From Ascarosepion bandense (lineage: Eukaryota > Mollusca > Cephalopoda > Sepiida > Sepiidae), in contig JBBBDQ010001124.1 of NCBI GenBank assembly GCA_037127315.1, positions 653,501 through 717,500 of the forward strand: a DNA stretch of 64,000 nt. Reading direction: 5' to 3'. This document shows positions 1-9,561 of the stretch, piece by piece; position 1 is the first letter of the stretch, and each line of letters begins with the position of its first letter. Position numbers and translations under genes: made by a program. A model generated the notes under the pieces. It saw only the letters and a list, made by a program, of their open reading frames with translations. It made no database searches and had not been told where the DNA came from.

Positions 1-112
1 TCTGCCTCTGTACATGTAATATCAAGCAATGTGGTTATAACCTGTTTTCAAAACAAATAAAATAATGGCAAATTCTAGGCACTAAACATTTTTAACATTG
101 GTGGCACCATCT
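1..112. other. Unassigned AT-rich flank
   Basis: Short AT-rich stretch before the first recognisable repeat. I see no gene, RNA or element terminus in it. Confidence 0.6.
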
Positions 113-785
113 CAAAAACTTCTTCTATGTGCCCTATCCTTTCAGAATGTAGGCGATCATGGCTTTCCACATCTCCCTGTCCCTGGTGGCTCTTAATATG
201 CTTTCTCCTGTTACTCCACGCAACCCCTGTTCCGTCATCCACCTGCTCAGGCCCTTCAAATATGCTATCTGCTGCCTTCCTCTCTCTCTTTTTCCTTCTA
301 TCTGGTCTGTCAGTATCAGGATCTCCAAGACCTTCTTCCTCATTGCATGTCCCAGGAACTTCAGTTGTCTCTTCCTGATGCTCACTATAAGTTTTCTTTT
401 CAATGCCATTCTTTCCAAAACCTCATCATTGCTCACATGTTTGGTCCATGATATCTGCAGCATCCTTCTGTAAAACCACATTTCCGCTGCTTCAGGTTTT
501 TTCCTCTTCGATGATATTGTCCAGCATTCACTGCCGTATTGAAGAACTGACGTCACATAGAAATCTAGTACTCTCTTCTTTGTTTCTAGGGAAATTTTCC
601 TGTGTGTTAGTACTTTACTTAGCTTCTGGAATGCGTCCTTCACCATGCCAATTCGTCTTTGGATCTCTGGGTTGCCCTTTCCATCTCCTGTTAGAACACT
701 TCCTAGGTATTTAAATTTTTGTACTTGCTTGATTCTAGTATCCCTTACTTATATTTGGCATTTTGGGTTGTTCTATTTTTTTCTT
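113..785 (-). mobile_element. LINE-A copy 1, reverse transcriptase C-terminal part
   Basis: Minus-strand 3' end of a non-LTR retrotransposon. An open frame of 170 residues (646 to 134) carries the post-catalytic half of the RT protein: the YGSECWTIS block, the AEMWFYRRML block, the RKRQLKFLGHAMRK block and the RATRDREMWKAMIAY end. The frame stays readable further upstream to about 715 (KFKYLGSVLTGDG and QRRIG blocks), so the ATG at 646 is not a true start. The element ends at about 113-125 in an AGAAG tail, as do its sister copies at 7950, 47588 and 61920. The catalytic YADD region is missing, so this is a 5'-truncated dead copy. I recognise the family as an endonuclease/reverse-transcriptase LINE common in molluscs; the exact clade is not assigned. 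Confidence 0.85.
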
Positions 786-883
786 GATTTTAGAATTTTG
801 AAATTGTTTTTCTTTCATAATTGTTCATCAATGTGTTAATTCTGTTGATTCATTTTTCTTAGTTAAAGATTTTCTCATTCATA
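786..883. other. Unassigned spacer
   Basis: T-rich sequence between LINE-A copy 1 and the Tc1-like element; nothing recognisable. Confidence 0.5.
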
Positions 884-885
884 TA

Positions 886-1542
886 CGGCACTGCGCAAAA
901 GTATTAGGACAAGAACTATTTTATCTTTTATGAGGCATCAAAATAAAATTTGAAATCACCCCTGTCCTAACACTTTTGAAAACTACTGGTAATGTGCAAA
1001 GGTATTAGGACAGGGATGATTTTTCTAAAAACCTCACTGAAATTCAAATACAGGGTGAAAAGCCAAGTAAATTGCTAATAAATATTGATTATTTAAAACT
1101 AGGTGTAAAAGAAATATATTAAAAAGAAGTCATATGTAATTTTTCCTATTTTTCTATTAAACAAGTTATTTTGAAACCACTCATTATTCTATTATCCTTG
1201 AATATGACTGACTTTTTTCTTATTCACCGCTCTCGAATTGATAAATCTAATATTACTTCGCAAGACACACTTTGGGAACAAATACAAGCGGTTTGGCAGG
1301 AGATACGATTAGATATATTGAAGAAGCTTGTGATGTCAATGCCTGACAGAATGAAGGCTGTGATCAAAGCAAAAGGCTTTTATACTAAATATTAAATTTA
1401 TTTTGTAACAAGTATTTTTTTCTTGTTGAAGCATTTGTTGAGTAAATCAAATAAAATTACTTTAATTAAATTGTTTATTTTCTGTCAGTATGCCTCATAA
1501 AAGATAGAATAGTTCTTGTCCTAATACTTATGCACAGTACTG
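886..1542 (+). mobile_element. Tc1/mariner-like element, internally deleted
   Basis: Two inverted termini of about 55 bp (886-939 and 1490-1542, both containing AAGTATTAGGACAAGAAC) flank the element, and each is bordered by TA (884-885 and 1543-1544), the usual Tc1/mariner target duplication. The frame 1171-1395 encodes the C-terminal tail of a Tc1-type transposase: LWEQIQAVWQEIRLD, then MPDRMKAVIKAKG and the terminal TKY. The DDE catalytic region is absent, so about two thirds of the gene have been deleted. A second, nested inverted pair lies at about 966-1016 (CCCTGTCCTAA against TTAGGACAGGG). Non-autonomous relic. Confidence 0.85.
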
Positions 1543-1555
1543 TATGTAAATTAAA

Positions 1556-1950
1556 AAATAAAATCCACCATCACCGACAATTTTATTTTCTGTTGACATA
1601 AAACTCCACTAGGCAACGGCAATAGTTACCAAAAATAACAAACGCAGTTCGCAAATTTGCAATGCGGTTCTATGATGTCATACCACGTGATAGCACGTAT
1701 TATTGTATTACCGTCTTAATAACCTCTCTGAAGATGGCTCATATGTGCCGAAAGCTTAGAACCAAATTAATAAAAAATTATCCAAATATTGGAGAATTTT
1801 TGTCTTTATTTTCAACTGAAATTAAAGCCAAAATACGACATTTAGAATGGCTCATGATTAAACATAATAGACATTCATTGTCTCTTATATTTAGCAGTAT
1901 ATGTTTAGAAAATTATTTGCTGCCTCAATATATATATATAACTAGCACTG
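1556..1950 (+). mobile_element. Penelope-like fragment with hammerhead-like leader
   Basis: The leader (about 1556-1724) recurs in inverted orientation at 8985-9130. It is followed by CTGAAGA, a hairpin and GAAA at 1725-1760, and then a frame (1738-1958) reading FLSLFSTEIKAKIRHLEWL and ending in LLPQY before a (TA)n run. The pattern of basic helix, R/H-x-L-E, and L-L-P-K/Q-Y is shared by the copies at 3385, 9190, 9600, 17300, 18200, 29100 and 57700. I read it as the N-terminal part of a Penelope-type reverse transcriptase. That reading is inference: no catalytic motif is included in any copy. Confidence 0.6.
1725..1760 (+). ncRNA. Hammerhead-like motif (variant)
   Basis: TCT, CTGAAGA (fits CUGANGA), one extra T, an imperfect GGCTC/GTGCC stem, GAAA, and the palindrome AGCT followed by T and AGA. 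TCT/AGA could form helix I and AGCT a minimal helix III. The extra base before helix II and the mismatch in helix II argue against full activity in this copy. Confidence 0.4.
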
Positions 1951-2164
1951 CTCATTGATAAAGACAAATAAATAATAATTTTCTTTTACAGCATTCCAAA
2001 TATCCCTGATTCTCTGCAGACAGGTTTCTCATCTTAATTCTTCCTCCTTTCTCTGCTATGTCTTTGTAATTGTTTACAGACATATCAACCTGTATGCGTT
2101 ATTTAATGTTAAAATCTTTATCAGTTCTGTTCGTTAGGCTGTTCTGCCATTGATTTATATTTAG
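1951..2164. other. Unassigned, possibly decayed repeat
   Basis: C/T-rich sequence upstream of LINE-A copy 2. It may be decayed LINE 3' sequence, but I cannot align it convincingly. Confidence 0.3.
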
Positions 2165-2590
2165 CAATGGCCACTAACTCTACATCTTGTGAGTATCCAA
2201 TTTTCCAAGACCTCTTTTCTCACTAGAGATTTCAACTGTCCCTTTCTGATATTAAGTACAAGTGTACATTTTGTTGTCATTTTCTCTAAAACTTCATCAT
2301 TGCTCACCTGGTCAGTTAGTGGTATTCTCAGCATCCTTCTGTAGAACCACATTCCTGCTGATTCATGTCTTTTTCATCAGTGAAGAGATTGTTCAGCACT
2401 TACTGCATTATAGGAAAACTGATATTGTAAAACTATTTGGTACTCATTTCTTTCTTTCCAACAAAATTTGTTTTTTAATATCTTGCTTAGTTTTTGAAAA
2501 GCATTTTTCACTATCCCATGTACCTTTGGAGTTCAGTGTAGCACTTTCCATGCTCTGTTAAAACACTTTCCAGATATTTAAATTTGGTTG
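2165..2590 (-). mobile_element. LINE-A copy 2, degenerate
   Basis: Minus strand. The blocks MWFYRRMLRI, VSNDEVLEKM and ENWILT are readable around 2352-2170, with frameshifts and stops. Upstream, the CFNRAWKVLH-like region down to 2590 is strongly decayed. No catalytic region. Confidence 0.7.
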
Positions 2591-2873
2591 AAATAATTCC
2601 TTCAAAGTAAACTAAATGCAATCATCATGCTATTTTCAAGTGCCCATACGACAATTAATCATGTTGCTAAGTGATATTAAGAATATTGTTAGCTTGAACT
2701 CTCATATGACTCAAGCTCATTACAAATCTGCAAGAATATATATATATATATGTATACATAGTTTTTTCATGCTTTGACACGTGCATGACTATGACATTAC
2801 AGCATATAAAAAAAATTCAATTTTGGATAATTTTCACATTCTAATGAATGCTAACAATTTGTCAACCATTAGA

Positions 2874-3233
2874 ATTTTTTTTAATCATTTCACCCCATGC
2901 AAGGCAGTAACGCCACTGATGCACAGGGGCTACATAAGAAAAAAAGATTAGATAGGAGGAGAGTAAAGAGAAAGACAAACCAGTTACAGGGGTTGTCAGA
3001 GAAAGGAGCAGGAGACGGATGGGAATATAGGTGTGAAGACAGTTGCAAAGGTAGAGAGAAAGGAAAAGATATACAGGGTGATGTAGAAAGAACTAGAGTC
3101 AAGTGGTTAAGAGATGGGTATTGACATTACATTTAAGTTTCTGGAGGTTGCTACAGGAAAGCAAGAATATGGATAAGAGTTCCACAGGTGAGAAGTGTGA
3201 GAAAAGAGGCTGTTGGAGCAGAATTTGAAGCAG
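2874..3233 (-). mobile_element. LINE-C copy 1, 3' end
   Basis: Minus-strand 3' end of a jockey/CR1-like LINE. The tail is ATGATTAAAAAAAA (reading minus), preceded by the 3' UTR block that corresponds to CCCATGCAAGGCAG on plus. Only the last codons of the RT are left near 3150-3233 (NSSTG...LFSYSCSNLQKL-like). Same tail as the copies ending at 3984, 27500, 41628 and 53481. Confidence 0.75.
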
Positions 3234-3242
3234 AAAAAAATG

Positions 3243-3545
3243 TACAGTAATTTTTAGCAACAGTTTTGCAGTTATTTTTTGTTACCTTAACTCACACCCC
3301 TGAAGATGATCTCAGAAAAAGGTTAAAAGTACTTGGGTACCTTGAGAAATCAATGATAATAACATCTGTCTACATTACAGCTCATTTCTGACATCTTTCA
3401 ATTGTAATACGCGAACGATTATCCGTGAGTATGAATGGATTTTATTAAAAATAAGCAGACATAGTGTTTGCAATTTATCTAATCTGACATATTTAAAAGA
3501 AAATTTGCTGCCTAAATATACAAATTTGAAAGTATATATATATAT
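3243..3545 (+). mobile_element. Penelope-like fragment, second subfamily
   Basis: Leader (ACAGTAATTTTTAGCAAC) followed by CCCTGAAGATGATCTC, a hairpin and AAAGTACTTGGG, then a reading stretch IIREYEWILLKISRHSV ending LKENLLPKYT at 3528 and running into (TA)n. The same leader and body occur at 25095-26130 (split by a Helitron), 29070-29335 and 57575-57785. Same architecture as the first subfamily but diverged sequence. Confidence 0.6.
3296..3339 (+). ncRNA. Hammerhead-like motif, second subfamily
   Basis: ACCC, CTGAAGA, extra T, GATCTC stem, then AAAAG and the palindrome AGTACT followed by T and GGGT. ACCC/GGGT would be helix I (4 bp) and AGTACT a minimal helix III. In this copy the G of the GAAA box is lost; the copies near 26095 and 29260 keep it. 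Confidence 0.4.
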
Positions 3546-3730
3546 AGTCATCCACAGACAGATCTGTTTCGCTATATCACAGCTCATCAGTACCGTTAGA
3601 CAGTCGATTGCCTTTTACCCAGGATTGAAATCCGACTGAACTGGTGTCAGTCGGCGATTCTACCTATGAGCTATGGGCACTAGGTAGAAGGAGGCAGACT
3701 TTTTAGCATGTATATTATCATTATACACGC

Positions 3731-3731
<1 letters not shown>
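3546..3731 (-). mobile_element. tRNA-derived SINE with hammerhead, copy 1
   Basis: On minus: an ATAATATACATGC leader, then a tRNA-like head with A box TAGCTCAGAGG-like (TAGCTCATAGG in this copy) and B-box-like GGATTTCAATCCTGG, an AGGCAATCGACTG linker, and a hammerhead at about 3603-3547. It ends at a (TA)n run. Copy 2 is at 9800-9978. Pol III promoter boxes inside the element suggest it supplies its own transcription. A tRNA gene is excluded because the acceptor stem cannot be closed. Confidence 0.65.
3547..3603 (-). ncRNA. Hammerhead ribozyme motif, core intact
   Basis: On minus: CTGATGA (3590-3584), helix II GCT/AGC with a 7-nt loop (3583-3571), GAA (3570-3568), then the palindrome ACAGATCTGT (3567-3558) as minimal helix III, and GTC as cleavage triplet with predicted scission after C3557. 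A-T, T-G and G-T pairs begin helix I (3591-3593 with 3556-3554), with GTC/GAC possible further out. All invariant core bases are present; helix I is weak. Confidence 0.65.
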
Positions 3732-3733
<2 letters not shown>

Positions 3734-3767
<34 letters not shown>

Positions 3768-3772
3768 CATAC

Positions 3773-3823
<51 letters not shown>

Positions 3824-3836
3824 CATATATATATAT
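3734..3836. repeat. Compound (TA)n/(CATA)n microsatellite
   Basis: About 100 bp of alternating TA with an internal run of CATA units. It abuts the tRNA-SINE 5' end. Frames across it give poly-(IY) peptides, which are artefacts. Confidence 0.95.
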
Positions 3837-3983
3837 TGTCATGGTTTAAATATATGAATTTGAAATTAAACACAAAGTTAAAAGCTTTGCTTAAAAGTAA
3901 TGATGTCAACTTTCTTTAGCTCTTAAAAACAAACAGTGTCCTTGATAATGATCAGAAAATTAACTGAAAAGTTAAAAGCACAT

Positions 3984-4795
3984 CTTTTTTTTTTTTTTTT
4001 TTATAAGCGTTTCACCCCGAGCAAGGCATGTCACTGCCACTACTGTGCAGGGGGCTACGTAGAGTGGAGAAAGGATGATTAAATATAGGAAATAACAGAG
4101 GGTGGGTGATAGGCGGGTGAGGATACCGAGAATGAGGGTTGGGTAGATGAGAGTGTTGTGAGAATAGTTGGGAGTTAGTGTGATAGGAGGTGTCTATTGA
4201 CCCTACATTTAAACACCTGGAGATTGTAACTGTCGGGAAAGCAGACTTGTGGAAGGGAGTTCCACAGGCGGGAAGCGTGAGAAAAGAAGCTGTTGGAGTA
4301 GAATTTACGGTTACATCTTATTTGTTTAACTGTAAAAGGGTGGGACCTAGTTGCTAATCTAGTATATCGTGTAAATTCGTGCTTAGGCGGCACCAGTGAT
4401 CTAAGCTCATCGGAGCAGAAGCCATGAAAGTACTTGTAGAAGAGGCACAGGGAAGCTACATCATGCCGGTATGAGAGCGGCTGCAGCAGGTCTGCCAAGT
4501 CAGTATCAACCACGTTACAGATCCTCCTTTGTATTTTGTCAAGAAGCCCAAGGAGAGCAGCAGGGGCACCCGACCAGATATGGCAGCAATATTCAATACA
4601 TGGGCAGATGGTAGATTTGTATATGTGCAGAATAGTTTCAGGTGGGAAAAATTTCCGGGCCCTGCACAGGGAGCCCACTTTCATAGCAGCAGATTTGGCA
4701 ATGGATTCAATATAGTCATTCCATTTGAGGTCTGCCGAGAGTGTAAGGCCAAGGAGGCGTAGTATTTTACTCTCTGGGAGGCTATTGTTTTAGTT
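3984..4795 (-). mobile_element. LINE-C copy 2, best-preserved minus copy
   Basis: Jockey/CR1-like LINE. The minus frame 4684-4175 (169 residues, open upstream to about 4790) reads LLGLTLSADLKWNDYIES, MKVGSLCRARKF, then the CIEYCCHIWSGAP block, QRRICNVVDTDLAD, VASLCLFYKYFHGFCSDELR, TRLATRSHPFTV, SRLWNSLP and the CFPDSYNLQ end. This is the RT thumb and C-terminal domain; the catalytic palm is missing through 5' truncation. The 3' UTR ends in poly(A) at 3984-4002 (T-run on plus). The long intact frame means this copy is young relative to its neighbours. Confidence 0.88.
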
Positions 4796-5680
4796 ACCAT
4801 ATATACTGACAGGTAAATCGCACCAGTAGATAGGTTGCACCATTAGTGTGGGATTATCAAAGTGGGTATTTGTAACTGACTCACAGATAGGTCGCACTAT
4901 AAACTGTGGATTTACTTGGCCCTCTTTTAACGTAAATATAACTAATATTTGTTAAATATTTTCAGATATTTACAGTTATTTCAAAACTTTGCATATATTA
5001 AAGCATAAAAACAATGTTTCTTCATTCAGATATTGTGATTAAACTTCATTGGGACTGAAACCCCAAAATTCTTTTTTACCATCATCACTGTCAAATATTC
5101 TTTGCGTTTGTTTATTTTATTTTATTTCTCCCTTATGCTCACAGCAGGGTACTCATCTAGATCTACTGATACACTACAGTCTACTTCAAATTCTCAAAGT
5201 ACAACTCAGTTACTTTGCTACGAAATCTTGGAATATGAGACTACATGGAGCATAAAACATCATGTATGAAAATATATCCAAAAATGTATGAAAATATATT
5301 GAAATATATTCACATCATGTATCAAAATATATCCAAAAATGTATGAAAATATATCCAAATACACATGCGCAATACATGATATAAGACAAGGTCATAATTC
5401 CAGCTACAGTGCCAAATGTATGAGGACTGGAAACAGGAATATTATGCAATTTTACTGTAATAAATATATATATATATATATTTCTAACAGCATCAGAGTA
5501 CAAAGCTGTGAGTCGGTAGGATTGTTTCATATTTGATTAGTCGAGGATAGACTCATTGGAATAATAAGAATAAAAACTTATAATGAATTTACGTAGCAAA
5601 TACTTACACAACGTCCACCCTCATCACTCTTATAGATATAGATAACAATGCAGAATGTCTCTATTGGATTAGGGTCGAAG
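4796..5680. other. Unassigned region with short tandem duplication
   Basis: No gene seen. At 5255-5360 a roughly 70-bp unit with AAAATATATCCAAAAATG is tandemly repeated with mismatches. (TA)n lies at 5463-5480. A pair of GGTCGCAC-like words near 4810-4900 is not explained. Confidence 0.5.
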
Positions 5681-5985
5681 GGGGAGTGGCAACATATATA
5701 GATATAGATAATATAAAGTGGGGTGATCGATTCTATATTATAATCAATACATAAACTGATCCCTGACTTTGTGGGGTGATAATATATATTTTTCTACCCC
5801 TAATTTTGGCTTTCTGAAAAATTTCAAGGTGTCGTTAGTGTTCTAAAATTTTAATCTACATCTGAGCTCAACTCCCGTCGATCTAGATTGCAAAATGCAG
5901 ATGCTAAGTCGAATCTATCAAACAAACAAATACTTACACAACATCCACCCTCATTACTTTTATAGATATAGATAATTATGAACCA
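5580..5985. repeat. Direct-repeat pair around a small hairpin element
   Basis: CCACCCTCAT and TATAGATATAGAT motifs occur at about 5600-5645 and again at 5940-5975. Between them (about 5736-5790) lies a copy of the small hairpin repeat (AAAGTGGGG...TGATCCCTGACTTT). Confidence 0.5.
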
Positions 5986-6179
5986 GTTATTGGTCAGAGT
6001 CAAATTAGAATAGTAAACAATTGTATCAAAAAGTGCTAAATACATATTTAAAATAAAAATTCTTTTAAATATTCTAATTTGGAAGATCAGCTGATTATAT
6101 TACCTTGGTTTTAACCTTTCAGTATCTTCAAGTGTTTTATATTAACTGATCATCCAAAACCTTTCCAAACATATAACAG
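5986..6179. other. Unassigned AT-rich spacer
   Basis: No recognisable feature. Confidence 0.5.
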
Positions 6180-7012
6180 CAATTTCCAGAATGCATGATG
6201 TTTGAAAAAAGGGAGGAGCTGGTCAAGACTAGCAAAATAATATTGTAAACACTTTCATCCAGGTTTGTATGAGCCCAAAATATATTTTCTAAGGTGTCTA
6301 CATCTAGACATTACTTCAGATCTTTCATTTAGCAATTTTCTCATTCTGGAAATGATACTATGGCTAACTTCTCTTTTTGGCACAGTTAGCAGTCATCACC
6401 ACAGGCGTTTACTTAATTTAACTTTATTTCTAGTAAATATCTTGTGTAATTATGAGTTATAAGAGAAGTGTTTAATAATGAATGAGAAAAATATTTTTGA
6501 ACTTTACTTTTAAATTAAAAGGTGAGTTGAGCGAAATATTGTTTGTTTCCTCACTTTATTCTTCATTTGCTTATTTACTTGAGGTTTATATAGTAATTTC
6601 TTTTTATGATCATTTTCATTTAAAGTGTTTTCATAATGTTTTTTTCTTTCATCAAAAATAGTTTCATGGGAGGAATTTTTAGATAACCTGTGTTCAATTT
6701 TTTTTTCTTTTTTTTAAGGAATGTGTTTGATTATGTTAGAAGGATGAGTAGATCCAGTGTCCACAAACCTCAAATTTGTGTTGAGTTTCATATATGGGGC
6801 GTTTGCCAGTTTTCAGATTAAGTTCTACATCTAAATATTGGACAACTTTTTTATTCATTTCAACCTCTATGTCAAAATTGAAGGTCGACAAGAGTTTAGA
6901 AAGCATTTTTCATATCTTGTCATTTACTCTTCTGTTGTCTGGCACTGTTATCAACCCATCATCTCTGTATAATCCATAGTTGTCTATGTGGATTATTTTG
7001 TTGCCCTTATTT
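6180..7012 (-). mobile_element. YRDD-type reverse transcriptase relic
   Basis: On minus, about 7012-6790 reads IPNKGNKIIHIDNYGLYRDD then GLITVPDN, the palm catalytic motif as YRDD, then VVQYLDVELNLKTGK (the conserved L-D-V-x-L strand), HPSNIIKHIP and IEHRLSKNSS. Further down come FDERKKHYENTLNEN, VRKQTIFRS, LHKIFTRNKVKLS and finally LRKYILGSYKPG near 6280. It has stops and frameshifts. The order of blocks matches a mollusc/cnidarian RT family with YRDDG that is often grouped with Penelope-like elements. It may be the C-terminal counterpart of the Penelope-like N-terminal fragments in this window, which is inference. Confidence 0.7.
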
Positions 7013-7019
7013 GGAATAT

Positions 7020-7258
7020 ACATGTAACAGAAACTTCCAGAATACGTAAGCAGAAGATTAAAATAAGGAAGGAGCTTGTCAAGTCTTGTGAAATAATATT
7101 GTAAACACTTTCATCCAGGTTTGTACAAGTCCAGAATCTATTTTCTAAGGTGTTCACATCTGGATATTACTTTGCACCTTTCATTTATCAGTCTTTCTCA
7201 TTCTGGAAATGATACTATGAGTAATTTCTCTTCTTAGTGCAATCTGCAGACGTCACTA
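7020..7258 (-). mobile_element. YRDD-type RT relic, C-terminal piece (left arm)
   Basis: A second copy of the C-terminal part seen at 6180-6415, same strand. It forms an inverted pair with 7285-7511, about 27 bp apart. Confidence 0.65.
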
Positions 7259-7284
7259 ATGTTGCGACATCTGAACTTTTTCTT

Positions 7285-7511
7285 TCAGAAAAATGGTGAT
7301 ATCTACAGATTGTACCAAGAAGAGAATTTAGCCATAGTATAAATGAAAAGTTTGGAGTAATGTTCGGATGTAAACACCTTAGAAAATATATTTTGGGATC
7401 GTACAAACCTGGATGGAAGTGTTTACAATATTATTTCACTAGTCTTGACCAGTTCCTACATTATTTTAAACCACCAGTTATGTACTCTGGAAGTTCCTGT
7501 TATGTATTCAA
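7285..7511 (+). mobile_element. YRDD-type RT relic, C-terminal piece (right arm)
   Basis: Plus-strand copy reading CKHLRKYILGSYKPGWK and CLQYYFTSLDQF, inverted to 7020-7258. It joins LINE-A copy 3 at about 7511, which produces a chimeric 193-residue frame (7360-7941) that is not a real protein. Confidence 0.65.
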
Positions 7512-7950
7512 AAAAATTCTTCAATATGGCAGTGGATGTTGGACATTATCAACAAAGATGAAGGAAAAACTTGAAGCAGCTGAAATGTGGTTTTACAGAA
7601 GGATGCTGCGGATATTGTGTACCCAGCATGTGAGCAATGATGAGGTTTTGGAAAGGCTGGAAAGAAAATGGAAATTAATATTGAGCATCAGGAAGAGACA
7701 ACTGAAGTTCCTGGGACATGCAATGAGAAAGGAGGTCTTGGAGAACCTGATACTAACAGGCCAGATAGAGGGGAAAAGAGACAGGGCAAAGCAGTGGATA
7801 ACATATTTGAAGGGCCTGAGCAGGTGGATGACAGAACGGGGGTTGCGAGATGTTACAGGAGAAAGTGTGCTAAGAGCCACCAGGGACAGGGAGATGTGGA
7901 GAGCCATGATCGCCTACATCATGAAAGGACAAGACACATAGAAGAAGAAG
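7512..7950 (+). mobile_element. LINE-A copy 3, C-terminal part
   Basis: Uninterrupted frame from LQYGSGCWTLS through AEMWFYRRMLRI, RKRQLKFLGHAMRK, RDREMWRAMIAY to GQDT and the TAG at about 7941, followed by the AGAAGAAG tail. The catalytic region is missing. It begins abruptly at the junction with the YRDD-type relic. Confidence 0.85.
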
Positions 7951-8410
7951 TAGCCAAATGAATGACAAAATATCCTGAATGAAAAAATACTTCTATTTTA
8001 GTTGTTATTTTTATCAAGAAGTATAATCATCGACAATTTCTAGGTCTTTGTTTAATTCTAAATTGTGGGTATTGAGTTTGAAAATGTAATCACTTTTAAC
8101 TTTCCTGCGACTGTGTTGGAAATTAAAAGAAAAAATAGAAGTACACATCTAATATTGTCTGTACTTATTAATATTGATTAGTCAAGTTGAAATAATGTGC
8201 TATTGTCTTTTTGTGACTGTTGAATCAGAGATGAAATTCAAAACCACTCTCGCCGAAATATTTGCCTTCATTACAGACATTGCGAATAATCCGTTAGTAC
8301 TGTCATTGATAAGGTGAGTTAGATGAATTTTAACTTCTGTGCTTGGAGGAATGTGAGTTGTTTTAGTGCCAATATGCTTGCAGATTTGGCATAATGGTTT
8401 ATTGCATTTA
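7951..8410 (-). other. Unassigned, open minus segment
   Basis: On minus, about 8390-8205 gives an open stretch with ICKHIGTKTTHIPPSTEV and LINDSTNGLFAMSVMK. I do not recognise it; it may be another part of the YRDD-type element. No promoter or start is apparent. Confidence 0.3.
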
Positions 8411-8442
8411 TCTAAATCTAAACTTATTTATAAATGGAACTT

Positions 8443-8481
<39 letters not shown>

Positions 8482-8901
8482 GTTACCTATAGACTCCGTA
8501 ACAGCTAAACCGATTTTAATCAAATTTGATACATTCATAGACAAAGACATAAGAAACGATATTCAGAAGTTTCAAGGTTGCAATTCTTACAATAGTGCAG
8601 AAAATTGATAATATATATGTATAAAAGGCAAGATGTTTGTGTGCCTGTCTGTTTATCTGCCTGTATGTCTGTATTTTTTGCAACCCTTTTATTTTAGTTT
8701 TTGCTTCGGGTTTGGTTCTAAGTAGGTATAATTATAGTTCTTAGTTTCAGCCATGATACCATTTACTCAGAGGACTTATTTAGCCTTCAAAATTCAGTTT
8801 ATGATGAAAAAAACTTATTTAATATCGATACCAGGAAATCAAATTTGATTTACATCCATTCATTTTTCTTTCAGTCTACGGTTTCGCTTTAACTGGAAAT
8901 C
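8411..8901 (+). mobile_element. Helitron-like element, copy 1 (3'-truncated)
   Basis: Starts with TC after an A (8410), then the family head AACTTATTTATAAATGGAAC and a (TG)n run. An internal deletion joins CCGATTTT to the later CCGATTTTAATC. The family middle (AAAAGGCAAGATG) is present, and it stops at AACTGGAAAT without the hairpin-CTAG end. Confidence 0.75.
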
Positions 8902-8984
8902 AAAAAATCGATTTAATAACACTTAATAAAATCAACTTTAAATTCGGAAATAACATATTACCTTGCATTTGACCATATGGTTTT

Positions 8985-9330
8985 GTTGTCATTTTGCGCT
9001 ATCATGCGGTGTGATGTCATAAAACCACATTGCAAATTTAAGAACTGCGTTTATTATTTTTGGTAACTATTGTCGTTGCCAAGTGGAGTTTTATGTCAAC
9101 ACAAAATAAAATCGTCGGTGATGGTGGATGTTATAATTTTTTAGTCTAAACAACATCTCTGAAGATGGCTCATGTGAGCCGAAAGCTTAGAAGAAAATCA
9201 ATAAATAATTATCCAAATGTTGGAGAATTTTTGTCTTTATTTTCAACTGAAATTAAAGCAAAGATACAACATTTAGAACGGCTCATGATTAAACATAATA
9301 GACATTCATTGTTTCTTATATTTAACAGCA
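8985..9330 (+). mobile_element. Penelope-like fragment with inverted leader
   Basis: 8985-9130 is the reverse complement of the leader at 1560-1690. It is followed in forward orientation by the CTGAAGA motif and a frame from 9165 (FLSLFSTEIKAKIQHLERL, then MIKHNRHSLFLIF), which runs into (TA)n at 9331. The leader and coding part therefore lie head to head. Confidence 0.6.
9156..9191 (+). ncRNA. Hammerhead-like motif with perfect helix II
   Basis: TCT, CTGAAGA, extra T, GGCTC/GAGCC stem with ATGT loop, GAAA, then the AGCT palindrome, T and AGA. Helix I TCT/AGA and a minimal helix III are possible. It differs from a canonical hammerhead by one extra nucleotide between A9 and helix II. Confidence 0.45.
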
Positions 9331-9353
9331 TATATATATATATATATATATAT
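9331..9353. repeat. (TA)n between inverted elements
   Basis: Short TA run at the junction of two Penelope-like fragments that face each other. Confidence 0.9.
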
Positions 9354-9541
9354 ATTAATGCAGGTTTCATTGAATAATATAGACAAGTTTTGTCTATTAA
9401 TTTTGTGTAGGATCCGTTCATACCGTCTGATATACTTGATGGTGATGTCGTTAAAAGACAACAAAAAATCACAGTATTTGTTGAATTTTTTATCAGGTCT
9501 AAGCTTTCGGCTCACATAAGCCATTATCAAAGAGTAAATAA
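9354..9541 (-). mobile_element. Penelope-like palindrome, left arm
   Basis: On minus, frame 9530-9354 reads MAYVSRKLRPDKKFNKY, DFLLSFNDITIKYIRRYE and RILHKINRQNLSILFNE. This is identical in protein to the right arm at 9562-9757, so the arms form a near-perfect inverted repeat of about 190 bp with a spacer of roughly 20-25 bp. Confidence 0.8.
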
Positions 9542-9561
9542 TAACACACAGTAAACATAGA

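Noticed and set aside
3660..3909. Open frames made of Ile-Tyr repeats (also at 9306, 18108, 18311, 30519)
   Set aside because: They are translations of (TA)n microsatellites and have no coding signal.
7360..7941. 193-residue frame
   Set aside because: Fusion of a YRDD-type relic with LINE-A at 7511; two unrelated repeats in phase by chance.
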